Source: Halalkalicoccus jeotgali B3 (GTDB lineage Archaea > Halobacteriota > Halobacteria > Halobacteriales > Halalkalicoccaceae). Taken from it: a DNA stretch of 64,000 bases. The stretch covers positions 930,001-994,000 of the forward strand of contig NC_014297.1 of the NCBI RefSeq assembly GCF_000196895.1, read 5' to 3'. Numbering within the stretch: the first letter of the stretch is position 1; each line of letters opens with the position of its first letter. Below are positions 1 to 7,958 of this stretch, in pieces. The translations under genes were made by a program, and so were the position numbers. The notes under the pieces were generated by a model. The model was not told where the DNA came from, made no database searches, and saw nothing but the letters and a program-made list of their open reading frames with translations.

Positions 1-1
1 A

Positions 2-1558
2 CTCCCGCTCGAACACCCCGACCTGTTCGACGTCCTCGGGATCGACCCGCCCCGTGGCGTGTTGCTCTACGGTCCCTCGGGGACGGGAAAGACCCTGTTG
101 GGTCGGGCGATCGCGGCCGAGACCGACGGCTACGTCCGAACGCTCTCGGCCTCGGAACTGCTCGCGAGCCCCGCGGGCGAGACAGAGGACCGCCTCCGGG
201 AGGTCTTCGAGGAGGCCGCCGAGAACGCCCCCGCGATCGTCTTCATCGACGAACTCGACGCGATCGCCCCGAACCGCGAGCGCGCCGAGCCCGACCGCCG
301 CGGGGCCACCCGACTGGTGTCGCTGCTCGACGGGCTGGCCGACGGCGAGCGCGTCGTCGTGATCGGGACCACGAATCGCCTCGCGGACGTCGACCCCGCC
401 CTGCGGCGGCCGGGTCGGTTCGACCGCGAGATCGAGATCGGCGTCCCCGACCGGGCGGGCCGCGAGGAGGTCTTCGAGATCCATACGCGGGGCGTGGCGC
501 TGGCCGAGGACGTCGACCTCGGGGCCTACGCCGAGAGCACCCACGGCTTCGTCGGCGGGGACATCGAAAACCTGATCCGCGAGAGTGCGATGGCCGCGTT
601 ACGGCGGCTCCGTCCCGATATCGACCTCGACTCGTCGGCGCTCGACCCCGCCGTGTTCGACTCGCTACGGATCACGGACGCCGACGTCCGGAGCGCGCTG
701 CGCTCGGTCGAACCCTCGGCGCTGCGGGAGGTGTTCGTCGAACTGCCCGACGTGAGCTGGGACGACGTCGGCGGGCTCGAGGCGACGAAGGCCCGGCTGC
801 GCGAGACCGTCCAGTGGCCGCTTGCCTACCCCGAGGCCTTCGAGCGCGTCCGGCTCTCGCCAGCGACGGGCGTCCTGCTCTACGGCCCGCCCGGAACGGG
901 AAAGACCCTGCTCGCGAAAGCCGTCGCAAACGAGGCCGACTCGAACTTCATCTCGATCAAGGGTCCCGAACTGCTGGACAAGTACGTCGGCGAGAGCGAG
1001 CGCGGAGTCCGGGAGATCTTCGCGAAAGCACGGGAGAACGCCCCGACGGTGGTGTTTTTCGACGAGCTCGACGCGCTGGCCGCCGAGCGCGGCGACGGAA
1101 CGGGCGGATCGAAGGCCGGCGAACGGGTAGTCTCCCAGCTGCTGACCGAACTCGACGGGCTCGAGGAACTGGAGGACGTCGTCGTGATCGCGACCACGAA
1201 CCGCCCGGATCTGATCGACGATGCCCTGCTCCGGTCGGGCCGGCTCGACCGACACGTCCACGTCGACGCGCCAGACGAGCCCGCCCGCCGGGAGATCTTC
1301 GCGGTCCACACGCGCGGCAAGCCGCTCGCCGAGGACGTCGACCTCGACGAACTCGCCGCCCGGACCGAGGGCTACGTCGGCGCCGATATCGAGGCGGTCT
1401 GCCGGGAGGCCGCGACCGCCGCCGTCCGGGGGTACGTCACCGGGGGAGGCCCCGTCGAGGAAATCGTCCTGACCCGCGAGGACTTCGAGGACGCCCGCTC
1501 CGCGGTCGACCCGAGCGCACACGACGGTCCCGGCCGCTTCGGAGAGTACCTCGAGTGA
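2..1558 (+). CDS. CDC48/VAT-type AAA ATPase, 3' part only
   Basis: Double-AAA ATPase of the CDC48/p97/VAT family, an unfoldase that remodels proteins, often ahead of the proteasome. The frame is open to the left window edge, so the N-terminal substrate domain and the start codon are outside. The visible 518 residues hold both ATPase modules. D1 has Walker A GPSGTGKT at nt 71-94 and Walker B VFIDE near nt 239. D2 has Walker A GPPGTGKT at nt 884-907 and a VVFFDELDA Walker B near nt 1050. A second-region-of-homology arginine pair follows each (RRPGRFDR, RSGRLDR). D1 has Ser where D2 has the second Pro of the P-loop. Ends TGA, 33 bases before the next gene on the same strand. Confidence 0.95.
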   Translation, partial: LPLEHPDLFDVLGIDPPRGVLLYGPSGTGKTLLGRAIAAETDGYVRTLSASELLASPAGETEDRLREVFEEAAENAPAIVFIDELDAIAPNRERAEPDRRGATRLVSLLDGLADGERVVVIGTTNRLADVDPALRRPGRFDREIEIGVPDRAGREEVFEIHTRGVALAEDVDLGAYAESTHGFVGGDIENLIRESAMAALRRLRPDIDLDSSALDPAVFDSLRITDADVRSALRSVEPSALREVFVELPDVSWDDVGGLEATKARLRETVQWPLAYPEAFERVRLSPATGVLLYGPPGTGKTLLAKAVANEADSNFISIKGPELLDKYVGESERGVREIFAKARENAPTVVFFDELDALAAERGDGTGGSKAGERVVSQLLTELDGLEELEDVVVIATTNRPDLIDDALLRSGRLDRHVHVDAPDEPARREIFAVHTRGKPLAEDVDLDELAARTEGYVGADIEAVCREAATAAVRGYVTGGGPVEEIVLTREDFEDARSAVDPSAHDGPGRFGEYLE

Positions 1559-1591
1559 GGACTATAACCCGATCCGCCGTGTAGACGAACC

Positions 1592-1864
1592 ATGCAGATC
1601 GAGTGTCGGTTCTACGGTCCCTTCCGCGAGGCCGTCGGCGAGAAGCGGGTGGTCCACGAGACCGCCGCCCGAACCGTCGGGGAACTGCTTGAGGAGCTTT
1701 CGCGTGCGTACCCCGCGCTCGATGGGCGGCTCGTAGCGGACGGGATCGCCGGTTCGACGGTCGTTACGAAGGGGAACCGCGACGTCAGACACCTCGAAGG
1801 TACCGGGACCGAACTGGAGGGAGGCGACGTGATCCGGCTCACGCCGTCGGTCTACGGGGGGTAA
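1592..1864 (+). CDS. MoaD/ThiS-family ubiquitin-like protein (SAMP-like)
   Basis: 90-residue beta-grasp protein ending in Gly-Gly (SVYGG), the C-terminus adenylated and thiocarboxylated by E1-like enzymes. In haloarchaea such proteins supply sulfur for molybdo/tungstopterin synthesis and can be conjugated to proteins as SAMPs. The length and the N-terminal 'RFYGPFREAVG' resemble MoaD and SAMP3. It converges on an aldehyde:ferredoxin oxidoreductase gene only 4 bases away, an enzyme family that needs tungstopterin, so a cofactor role is likely. Conjugation to proteins is also possible. The context does not decide between them. Confidence 0.88.
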   Translation: MQIECRFYGPFREAVGEKRVVHETAARTVGELLEELSRAYPALDGRLVADGIAGSTVVTKGNRDVRHLEGTGTELEGGDVIRLTPSVYGG

Positions 1865-1868
1865 AGAA

Positions 1869-3560
1869 TCAGTCGCCGGCGACCCCCGCGCCGACCGCGC
1901 TCTCGGGGATCGAATCGAGCGCGCCGGAGGGCACCGTACCATCCGAATTCCAGCCGCGCGCGGCGTAGTATTCCTCGATAGCCGCCGCCAGATCGGGTAC
2001 CTCATCGGCGTACGGCAGTCGGTCGTCCGTGGCGTCCTTCCCGCGCCGGTTGTTGAAGTGGCGCTCGCGGGCGACCGTGCGCGCCCCGATTTCGAGCAAG
2101 TGTTCGTAGTCGGTCTCCAAAAGGGTCGCGAGCCGGTCGTTCGTGACATAGTCGCTCCCGAACGCACAGACGATCGCCGAGTCCCGGATCACCCGTCTGT
2201 TCTCCTCGTGGACGAGGCGTTCTGCCTTCCCGAGCGCTCCTTGCGGGTCGAGGTCGCCGGCGTACTCGAGCGAGAGCATCCCGCCGTACATGTGATCGGC
2301 TCCGCGGTTCGCCACGGCATAGGAGAGTCCCTGCCCGTGGAGCACGCGCCCGTCGTGGGCCGCGAACTCCATGCCTTTGACCGTGTAGTTCTCGACGCCG
2401 AGTTGCCCGTGAGCGCGCTCGACTCCCTCCGCCAGCAGGTCGCCGATCCCCTCTCGTCGGGCGATCTTTTCTGTCACTTCGCGTGCAAGTTCGGCGTCGC
2501 CGAATGCGTCCTCGCTTTTGAGGTACGCGGCGACGGTTACGCCCGCCGAGATGGTGTCCATTCCGAACTCGTCGCACAGCTCGTTTGCCTTCATCACGTC
2601 GACGATATCGCCCACGCCCTGCGAGGAGCCAAACGAAAAGACCGTCTCGAACTCCGGGCCCTCGGTTTCGACTCCCGCCGATTCGTCGCGCGTCGGGAGC
2701 TTGCAGGCGTACGCACACTGTGAGCAGGCCCCTTTCTTGTACTTCTTTTCCTCGACGGCGTTCCCGCCGATTCCCTCGACACCCTCGAACTCGTACTCCT
2801 CGAAGTACCTCGTGGGAAGGGCGAAGTTGTCGTTGATGAACTCCGTACTTCCGGTGGTGCCCTGTCTGCGCATCAGGTCGTCGCTGGTCGCGGCCTCACG
2901 GTGAATCTCCTCTTGGACGTCCGCGATCTCGATCTCGGGGGCCGAATCGCCCGCAAAAGTGACGCATTTGATCCCCTTCGAACCCAGCACCGCCCCCAGT
3001 CCGCCCCGCCCGAACGCCCGCGAGTCGAAAGTCATCACGCTCGCAAAGCGCACGCGGTTCTCGCCCGCTGGCCCGATCGCGATGCAGTTCTCGGGACCGA
3101 GGTCGTGGCGCTCGCTCACGTACGCCGAGGTTTCGGGAACCGTCGCACCCGCCAGTTCCGGGACTTCCTCGAACTCGACGCCCGAATCCGTAACGTGGAC
3201 CGCGAGCAGGTCCTCCGATCGGCCGACGAACTCCACGACCGAACAGCCGGTGGCGGCGAAGTTCCGCGAGAGGTAGCCCCCGGCGTTGGTCGAGATCAGC
3301 CCGTCTGTCAGCGGCGAGAGACCTGTCATGTTCATCCGTCCCGTAAAACTCGTCGTGCTCATCTGGAGCGGGCCGGTCGAGAGATACGCGCGGTTCCCGG
3401 GGCCGAAAGGATCGGCGTCGAACGGGATCCGTTCGTGGGCGAGCGCGGTCGCGACCGCCCGCCCGCCGAGGAACGCCGAGAGGACGCTCCCGATGTCGCT
3501 TTCGGTGGTACTGCGTTCGGAGACGTCGACGGTCAGCAGGGGACCGGTTGCGTGGAGCAT
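1869..3560 (-). CDS. Aldehyde:ferredoxin oxidoreductase family tungsten enzyme
   Basis: 563-residue AOR-family protein. The family oxidises aldehydes to acids with a tungsto-bispterin and one 4Fe-4S cluster, passing electrons to ferredoxin. Visible: the N-terminal domain with the start-side GGRAVA motif, the cluster motif CxxCxxxC (CSQCAYACK, about residue 280) and a distal Cys (SAIVCAFGS) expected as fourth ligand. Length is slightly below the roughly 600 residues of archaeal AORs. A cupin gene lies 21 bases upstream on the same strand, so the two are probably co-transcribed. Substrate is not predictable from sequence. Confidence 0.92.
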   Translation of the reverse strand: MLHATGPLLTVDVSERSTTESDIGSVLSAFLGGRAVATALAHERIPFDADPFGPGNRAYLSTGPLQMSTTSFTGRMNMTGLSPLTDGLISTNAGGYLSRNFAATGCSVVEFVGRSEDLLAVHVTDSGVEFEEVPELAGATVPETSAYVSERHDLGPENCIAIGPAGENRVRFASVMTFDSRAFGRGGLGAVLGSKGIKCVTFAGDSAPEIEIADVQEEIHREAATSDDLMRRQGTTGSTEFINDNFALPTRYFEEYEFEGVEGIGGNAVEEKKYKKGACSQCAYACKLPTRDESAGVETEGPEFETVFSFGSSQGVGDIVDVMKANELCDEFGMDTISAGVTVAAYLKSEDAFGDAELAREVTEKIARREGIGDLLAEGVERAHGQLGVENYTVKGMEFAAHDGRVLHGQGLSYAVANRGADHMYGGMLSLEYAGDLDPQGALGKAERLVHEENRRVIRDSAIVCAFGSDYVTNDRLATLLETDYEHLLEIGARTVARERHFNNRRGKDATDDRLPYADEVPDLAAAIEEYYAARGWNSDGTVPSGALDSIPESAVGAGVAGD

Positions 3561-3581
3561 GGGGCTACAATACCGAACGCG

Positions 3582-3950
3582 CTATCGTGGAGCGGTCGGC
3601 TCCTCGATTCCCGAGTCGCCCCACTCGGGCTCCCCTCGCGGCGGCGCGAGGATCCCGACGCCGACGGCAGGCTCCTTACCCCTGTTCTCGGCGCCGTGGT
3701 ACTCGTTGCTCGCGAACCGATAGGAGTCGCCCGGCTCCAACAGCACCTCCTCGTCCTCGAGGACGGTCACGAGTTCGCCGCTGATCATGTAGCCGATCTG
3801 CTCGTGGTCGTGGCGGTGGGCCGGGAGGGTCGCACCGGGCTCGACCCGCCAGTACTTCATCCCTGCCCGTCTCCCCGCGGCCAGATCGCCGAGGAACACG
3901 CCGTCGGCGACCTCCTCGACGTTCGTCCCGCCCTTGTTGATCCGTTCCAT
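3582..3950 (-). CDS. Single-domain cupin protein
   Basis: 122-residue small beta-barrel protein. The cupin motif is clear: PAHRHDHEQIGYMISGE supplies the His-rich first motif (about residues 40-56) and the second follows in the GDSYRFASNEYHGAEN stretch. Metal-binding His residues are therefore present. It begins the transcript that continues into the AOR gene 21 bases downstream. Such cupins may be enzymes or small-molecule binders. The context suggests a role tied to the AOR substrate, which is inference. TATA-like sequence for it lies at about 3984-3992. Confidence 0.85.
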   Translation of the reverse strand: MERINKGGTNVEEVADGVFLGDLAAGRRAGMKYWRVEPGATLPAHRHDHEQIGYMISGELVTVLEDEEVLLEPGDSYRFASNEYHGAENRGKEPAVGVGILAPPRGEPEWGDSGIEEPTAPR

Positions 3951-3983
3951 GATATTCGTTCTCGTGATGTGTGGGCCGATTCG

Positions 3984-4011
3984 TTAATAAACATTCTGGA
4001 GGAATTTTTAA
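3984..4011. promoter_or_regulatory. Divergent promoters of cupin-AOR and NMT1-like operons
   Basis: The 89-base gap between the divergent genes is AT-rich against a GC-rich background. GGAATTTTTAA at 4001-4011 lies about 30 bases before the ATG at 4040, the spacing of a TATA box for a nearly leaderless rightward transcript. TTCGTTAATAAAC at 3980-3992 can serve the leftward cupin gene. No clear palindromic operator was seen. Confidence 0.5.
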
Positions 4012-4039
4012 GTGGGTAACTCCCGATCCGTCTAGAGAC

Positions 4040-4930
4040 ATGGCAACTGATAGCAGAGTGGGGCTGTTCCACCTCCCCTTCTCGTTCATGCTCCCCCAGC
4101 GGGTAGCCCACGAGCGGGGGTACTTCGAGGAGGCGGGGCTGGCGGTGGATCTGATCGAGCGCGACCGGGAGTCAGTCGACGTGAAGTACATCCCGAGCGA
4201 GTCGAGCCTGACGGAGGCCCACGGCGTCGATCTCTACCCGATCTGCAAGTGGGAGTCGATCAAGCGCACTTGGGAGATGGACGACGGTCGGATCGTCGCG
4301 AAGGGCACCTTCGCGGACTTGCCCTATACGGTGTTCGTCCGATCCGATTCGAGCATCGAGAGACCCGAGGATCTGGCGGACGTTTCGGTCGCAGTCAACC
4401 GGCGAACCGGTCAGGAGTATACCGCGATGCGGGCCTTAGAGGTGCACATGAGTCCCGAAGACGTGACCCTACAGCATTTCGGGATGCCGACTGACCGCCT
4501 GCGCGCGCTCCGGGACGGCGAGGTCGCAGCCGCAATCTTGCTCGACCCCCAGAGCACGCTCGCCGAACACATGGGCTTTCGTGAGGTCCTCGAATTCGAC
4601 AACCACATGGGAATCGTCGGGGGCGAGGACGTAGACGGGACGGTCCTCGACGCCTTCATGGCCGCCTACGACCGGGCGGCAATGGAGATCAACGCCAACC
4701 CGGAGGCCTACAGGGAGGAGTACCTCGACATGCTCGAGAAGGATTCGAGGGTGGCCCCCGACCTCTTCGAGGGCATCGACATGGATACGGTGCGCGCGGA
4801 CCTCACGGTCCCCCGTTACGAGGTGCCCGAACGCGCCGACAGGGCCGAACTCGACGAGCAGTTGGACTGGATGAAAGAGCGGGGGCTGGTCGAGGAGGGT
4901 GCCGACATCGACCGGATCGTCGCCCACTGA
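4040..4930 (+). CDS. NMT1/THI5-like substrate-binding domain protein without signal peptide (copy 1)
   Basis: 296 residues with the type 2 periplasmic-binding-protein fold seen in NMT1/THI5, SsuA and ThiY. Marks are the opening 'RVAHERGYFEEAGLAVDLIERD' pattern, the 'RPEDLADVSVAV' hinge region and the 'LRDGEVAAAILLDP' motif. The ATG at 4040 was preferred over an upstream in-frame start because it sits about 30 bases from a TATA box. There is no signal peptide or lipobox, so it should be cytoplasmic. It is first of three tandem relatives (next start 2 bases after its stop). No permease or ATPase accompanies them. It could be a binding protein, a sensor or an enzyme like yeast THI5, though the Cys-rich THI5 motif is absent. 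Confidence 0.75.
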   Translation: MATDSRVGLFHLPFSFMLPQRVAHERGYFEEAGLAVDLIERDRESVDVKYIPSESSLTEAHGVDLYPICKWESIKRTWEMDDGRIVAKGTFADLPYTVFVRSDSSIERPEDLADVSVAVNRRTGQEYTAMRALEVHMSPEDVTLQHFGMPTDRLRALRDGEVAAAILLDPQSTLAEHMGFREVLEFDNHMGIVGGEDVDGTVLDAFMAAYDRAAMEINANPEAYREEYLDMLEKDSRVAPDLFEGIDMDTVRADLTVPRYEVPERADRAELDEQLDWMKERGLVEEGADIDRIVAH

Positions 4931-4931
4931 C

Positions 4932-5921
4932 ATGGACGTCGAGACCCAACAGGACGCGCTCGACGCGCTCCACGACGATCCCGGCGACCTGCCCGTACTT
5001 CGGGCGCGCTTCGAGCACAACGGCAGCCCGCGGTACATGCTCTATACGATCAAGAAGTTCGGCTTCGACCACGACCACGGCTTTCACCTCGACGTTCAGC
5101 TGGTCTCCGACGAACTCGAAGGCGGTGTCGAGACCGTCGAGGCGAAACTCCAGGAGGGCGACGCCGACCTGATCGACATCGACTACATCTCGACCGCCCG
5201 CGAACGTGCGGAGGGTGCGCCCATCGTCGCCTTCCACCCTTACGGCCGGACGGTCGGCGGGCTCGCCGTGCCCGACGACAGCTCGATAGAGGGGCTGGCG
5301 GATCTGCGCGGGAAGCGCCTCGGCGTCGTTCGCCGGCTCGATAAGAACTGGATCCTCACGCGGGCGGCGTGTCGGGAGTTTCACGACTTCGATCCCGACG
5401 AGGAGGCAACCCCTGTCGAAGCGGGTTCGAAGGTCGGACTCACCGAGATGCTTCGTGACGGCGAGGTCGACGGAATCTTCCAGTTCTGGCCGATCGTTCC
5501 CGAGATCACCGAGACGGGGCCCTATCGGGAGGCGTTTCCCGTCTCCGATCTCGTCCAACGCCTCGCAGGGACCGAGGACAAGCTCCCCATCTCGACGTTT
5601 CTCACCAGTGAGGAGTATTTCGAGGCTAATCCCCAAGCGATCCGCGGGTTCAAGCGCGCCTACGGCGAGGCGGTCGACCAGCTGAGAAGCGACGACGAGA
5701 TATGGGAAACCATTGGCGACGCACTCATGTACGAGAACGACCCCGAGGTGATCCGCGCGGTGCGGGACGGCTGGCGCGACATGGTCGTCTCCGACTGGGA
5801 CGAGGAGACGATCGAGGGAATGGACCGGCTGTTCGACCATCTCTTAGAGGTGGCGGGCGAGGAGGCAATCGGTGTCGATCACCTTCCCGAAGGGCTGTTC
5901 CGCCTCGAGGTGCCCGAATGA
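4932..5921 (+). CDS. NMT1/SsuA-like substrate-binding domain protein without signal peptide (copy 2)
   Basis: 329 residues, more diverged than its neighbours but with the same two-lobe binding-protein pattern: 'SIEGLADLRGKRLGVVRRL' at the lobe hinge and 'MLRDGEVDGIFQFWP' in lobe 2. The N-terminus is charged and lacks any hydrophobic export signal. Starts 2 bases after the preceding stop and ends in an ATGA overlap with the next gene, so translation is probably coupled. Ligand unknown. Confidence 0.7.
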   Translation: MDVETQQDALDALHDDPGDLPVLRARFEHNGSPRYMLYTIKKFGFDHDHGFHLDVQLVSDELEGGVETVEAKLQEGDADLIDIDYISTARERAEGAPIVAFHPYGRTVGGLAVPDDSSIEGLADLRGKRLGVVRRLDKNWILTRAACREFHDFDPDEEATPVEAGSKVGLTEMLRDGEVDGIFQFWPIVPEITETGPYREAFPVSDLVQRLAGTEDKLPISTFLTSEEYFEANPQAIRGFKRAYGEAVDQLRSDDEIWETIGDALMYENDPEVIRAVRDGWRDMVVSDWDEETIEGMDRLFDHLLEVAGEEAIGVDHLPEGLFRLEVPE

Positions 5922-6880
5922 CCGTCACGTTCCAGCTCAACTGGGAACCAAACGGCTTTCAAGCGCCCTACTTCCTCGCCCGAGAGCGGGGGTTCTACGA
6001 GGAGGAGGGACTGGACGTGGCCTTCGTCGAGGGTCACGGCTCGCCCTTCGCAGCCGAGGAGGCCGCCCGCGGCCGGGCCGATTTCGCGCTCGCGGGCGCG
6101 AGCGCGGTCCTCTCGGTGGCGAGTCAGGGTCACGAGCCGCTGGCGGTCGCCGCCGTCACCCAGAAGACGCCCGCGGCGGTCTACACGCTCCGGGACGTCT
6201 TCGGCGAGCCACTGGAGGACCCGACACAGCTCGCGGGCCGGACCGTCGCGCCCTCGGCGACCAAGACGCGGATCCTCGCGGCCCAGTTACTGGAGGACGC
6301 CGGGATCAGGGACGAGATCGACCTGCTCGATGTGGATCCCCACACCCATCACCGCGTCGAACACCAGTTGCTCGACGGGAGCGTCGACGCCGCCGTCGGC
6401 GTGGTCACCAACGGTGTGGAACTCGAACGCGAGCACGACCGCAAAGCCGACGAGCTGCCCATCGGCGACTTCCTCGAAATTTACGGGATGACGCTCGTGA
6501 CGAATCCTGACTTCGCCGCCGGGAATCCTGAAGTGGTCAGGGGTTTCCTCCGCGCGACCGCCCGCGGGTGGGCTGCGGCGACCGAGGACCCCGAGGCGGC
6601 GATCGACGCGCTGGTCGCGCGAAACGCCACCCTCGAACGCGATCGGGAGATCGAGCGGATCAAGTTCGAGACCGCCGCCGAGAAACTCCAGTTCACCGAG
6701 CACGTCCGGGGGGCGGGGTGGGGCAACCACGACACCGAGCGGTGGGAAACGCTCGAAGCGACGCTCGCCGAGACGGATCTGCTGGAGGGGGCGGTCGATT
6801 CTCGAACCGTTTGGACCAACGAGTACCTCGACAGCGAGGCCCCGGCGATCGCCGAGTACGCCGACCTGATCGGCCGATAA
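5918..6880 (+). CDS. NMT1/THI5-like protein without signal peptide (copy 3, ThiY-type)
   Basis: 320 residues starting directly with the binding-protein core (TFQLNWEPNGFQAPYFLARERGFYEEEGLD), so no export signal. The C-terminal WTNEYLDS motif matches the TNEYL motif I recall in yeast THI5 and is shared with the lipoprotein copy at 10617-11714. This places it in the THI5/ThiY branch, whose members handle thiamine pyrimidine precursors. The ATG lies in an ATGA overlap with the preceding stop. The THI5 Cys cluster is absent, so binding rather than synthesis of pyrimidine is more likely. The ligand is inference. Confidence 0.78.
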   Translation: MTVTFQLNWEPNGFQAPYFLARERGFYEEEGLDVAFVEGHGSPFAAEEAARGRADFALAGASAVLSVASQGHEPLAVAAVTQKTPAAVYTLRDVFGEPLEDPTQLAGRTVAPSATKTRILAAQLLEDAGIRDEIDLLDVDPHTHHRVEHQLLDGSVDAAVGVVTNGVELEREHDRKADELPIGDFLEIYGMTLVTNPDFAAGNPEVVRGFLRATARGWAAATEDPEAAIDALVARNATLERDREIERIKFETAAEKLQFTEHVRGAGWGNHDTERWETLEATLAETDLLEGAVDSRTVWTNEYLDSEAPAIAEYADLIGR

Positions 6881-6940
6881 CGGGTCGGAGAGTCACGTCG
6901 GTTGCCAGAGGACCCGCACTTATGACCCGTCGTCGCGTCG

Positions 6941-7957
6941 ATGGCGACCATGCCGTTCGGTCTCCCGACGGAGGTGATCGCGCTCGTGCTCTTTCTCGCC
7001 GGCGTCGTGCTGGTGATCGTGAGCGTCGAGACGTTCATCGAGGCGGTCGCCGAGAGCGCCCTCTCGATCGGGCTCTCGGGCTTTTTCCTGACGGTCGTCC
7101 TCGCCGGAACCGACCTCGAGAACGCGATCCTCGGCCTCGCGGCCGTCGCCGACGGGCTCCCGGATCTCGCGCTCGGCACCGTCTTCGGGGAGGCGCTGTT
7201 CGTGCTTGGCGCGGCCGTCGGGCTTGCGGGTGTGCTCACTCCCTTCGAGACCTCGGTGCCGCGGTCGTACCTCCTGCTCGTTCTCCTCGCCCCGTCGCTC
7301 CTGTTCGCGCTCGCGCTTGACGGAACGCTCTCCCGAGTCGACGGCGTGCTCCTCACGGCGGCCTTTCTTCCGCTCTTGGGAGTCGTCTACGGCCTCGAGC
7401 GCAATCGGGGGACGCGATACCTCTCGGCCGAGGAGGTTGAAGAGGCGCTCGAAGAGGAATCCGAGGCGGACAACGACGAGTCCGCCCAGAACGACTCGTT
7501 TCGCGAGCGCTACGAGGGCTGGTATCAGTTGGGGGTCGCGCTCGTCGCCACCGTCGGGATGACCGTCGGCTCGGAGCTCGCGGTGACGGGTGCGCGCGAC
7601 CTGCTGTCGGTGCTCGGGGTCACCGGGCTGGTCTTCGGCGCGACGGTCATGAGCTTCGTCGCCTCGCTGGAGGAGCTGTTTCTGACCGTCGAGCCCGCCC
7701 GACAGGGCCGTCCTCATCTGGGGGTCGGCAACGTCGTCGGGAGCGTCCTGTTTTTCGTGACAGCGAACGTCGGCGTCCTCGCCCTTTTCGGCCCGATCGA
7801 CACGAGCGGGACCGTGATGACCGTCCACTGGCCCTTCTTTCTCGTTGCGCTGCTGGCGGTCGCGGCGGTCTTCGTCCGCGGGTGGGTCGGTCGCCCGGAG
7901 GGATTCGCCCTCCTTGGCTTGTACGCGGCCTACTGGGGTGTGAACTACCTGTTGTGA
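6941..7957 (+). CDS. Divergent Ca2+/Na+ exchanger-family membrane protein (short paralogue)
   Basis: 338 residues with about ten hydrophobic segments split by an acidic cytosolic loop (about residues 160-190). Two alpha repeats are recognisable. The second keeps the family's GNVVGSVLFF, while the first (LENAILGLAAVADGLPDLALGTVFGEALF) is degenerate, with GTVFGEA replacing the usual GNxxGSN. Ion specificity may therefore differ from classical CaCA exchangers. It converges tail to tail on a longer paralogue with one base between the stops. Start could also be the in-frame ATG at 6950. Confidence 0.82.
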   Translation: MATMPFGLPTEVIALVLFLAGVVLVIVSVETFIEAVAESALSIGLSGFFLTVVLAGTDLENAILGLAAVADGLPDLALGTVFGEALFVLGAAVGLAGVLTPFETSVPRSYLLLVLLAPSLLFALALDGTLSRVDGVLLTAAFLPLLGVVYGLERNRGTRYLSAEEVEEALEEESEADNDESAQNDSFRERYEGWYQLGVALVATVGMTVGSELAVTGARDLLSVLGVTGLVFGATVMSFVASLEELFLTVEPARQGRPHLGVGNVVGSVLFFVTANVGVLALFGPIDTSGTVMTVHWPFFLVALLAVAAVFVRGWVGRPEGFALLGLYAAYWGVNYLL

Positions 7958-7958
7958 G

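Noticed and set aside
665-1522. Long antisense frame opposite the CDC48 gene
   Set aside because: GC-rich third-position mirror of a recognised gene; no family pattern.
2058-2723. Plus-strand frame opposite AOR
   Set aside because: Antisense shadow of a well-supported gene.
2901-4019. 372-codon plus-strand frame across AOR/cupin
   Set aside because: Antisense shadow rich in Arg and Asp runs.
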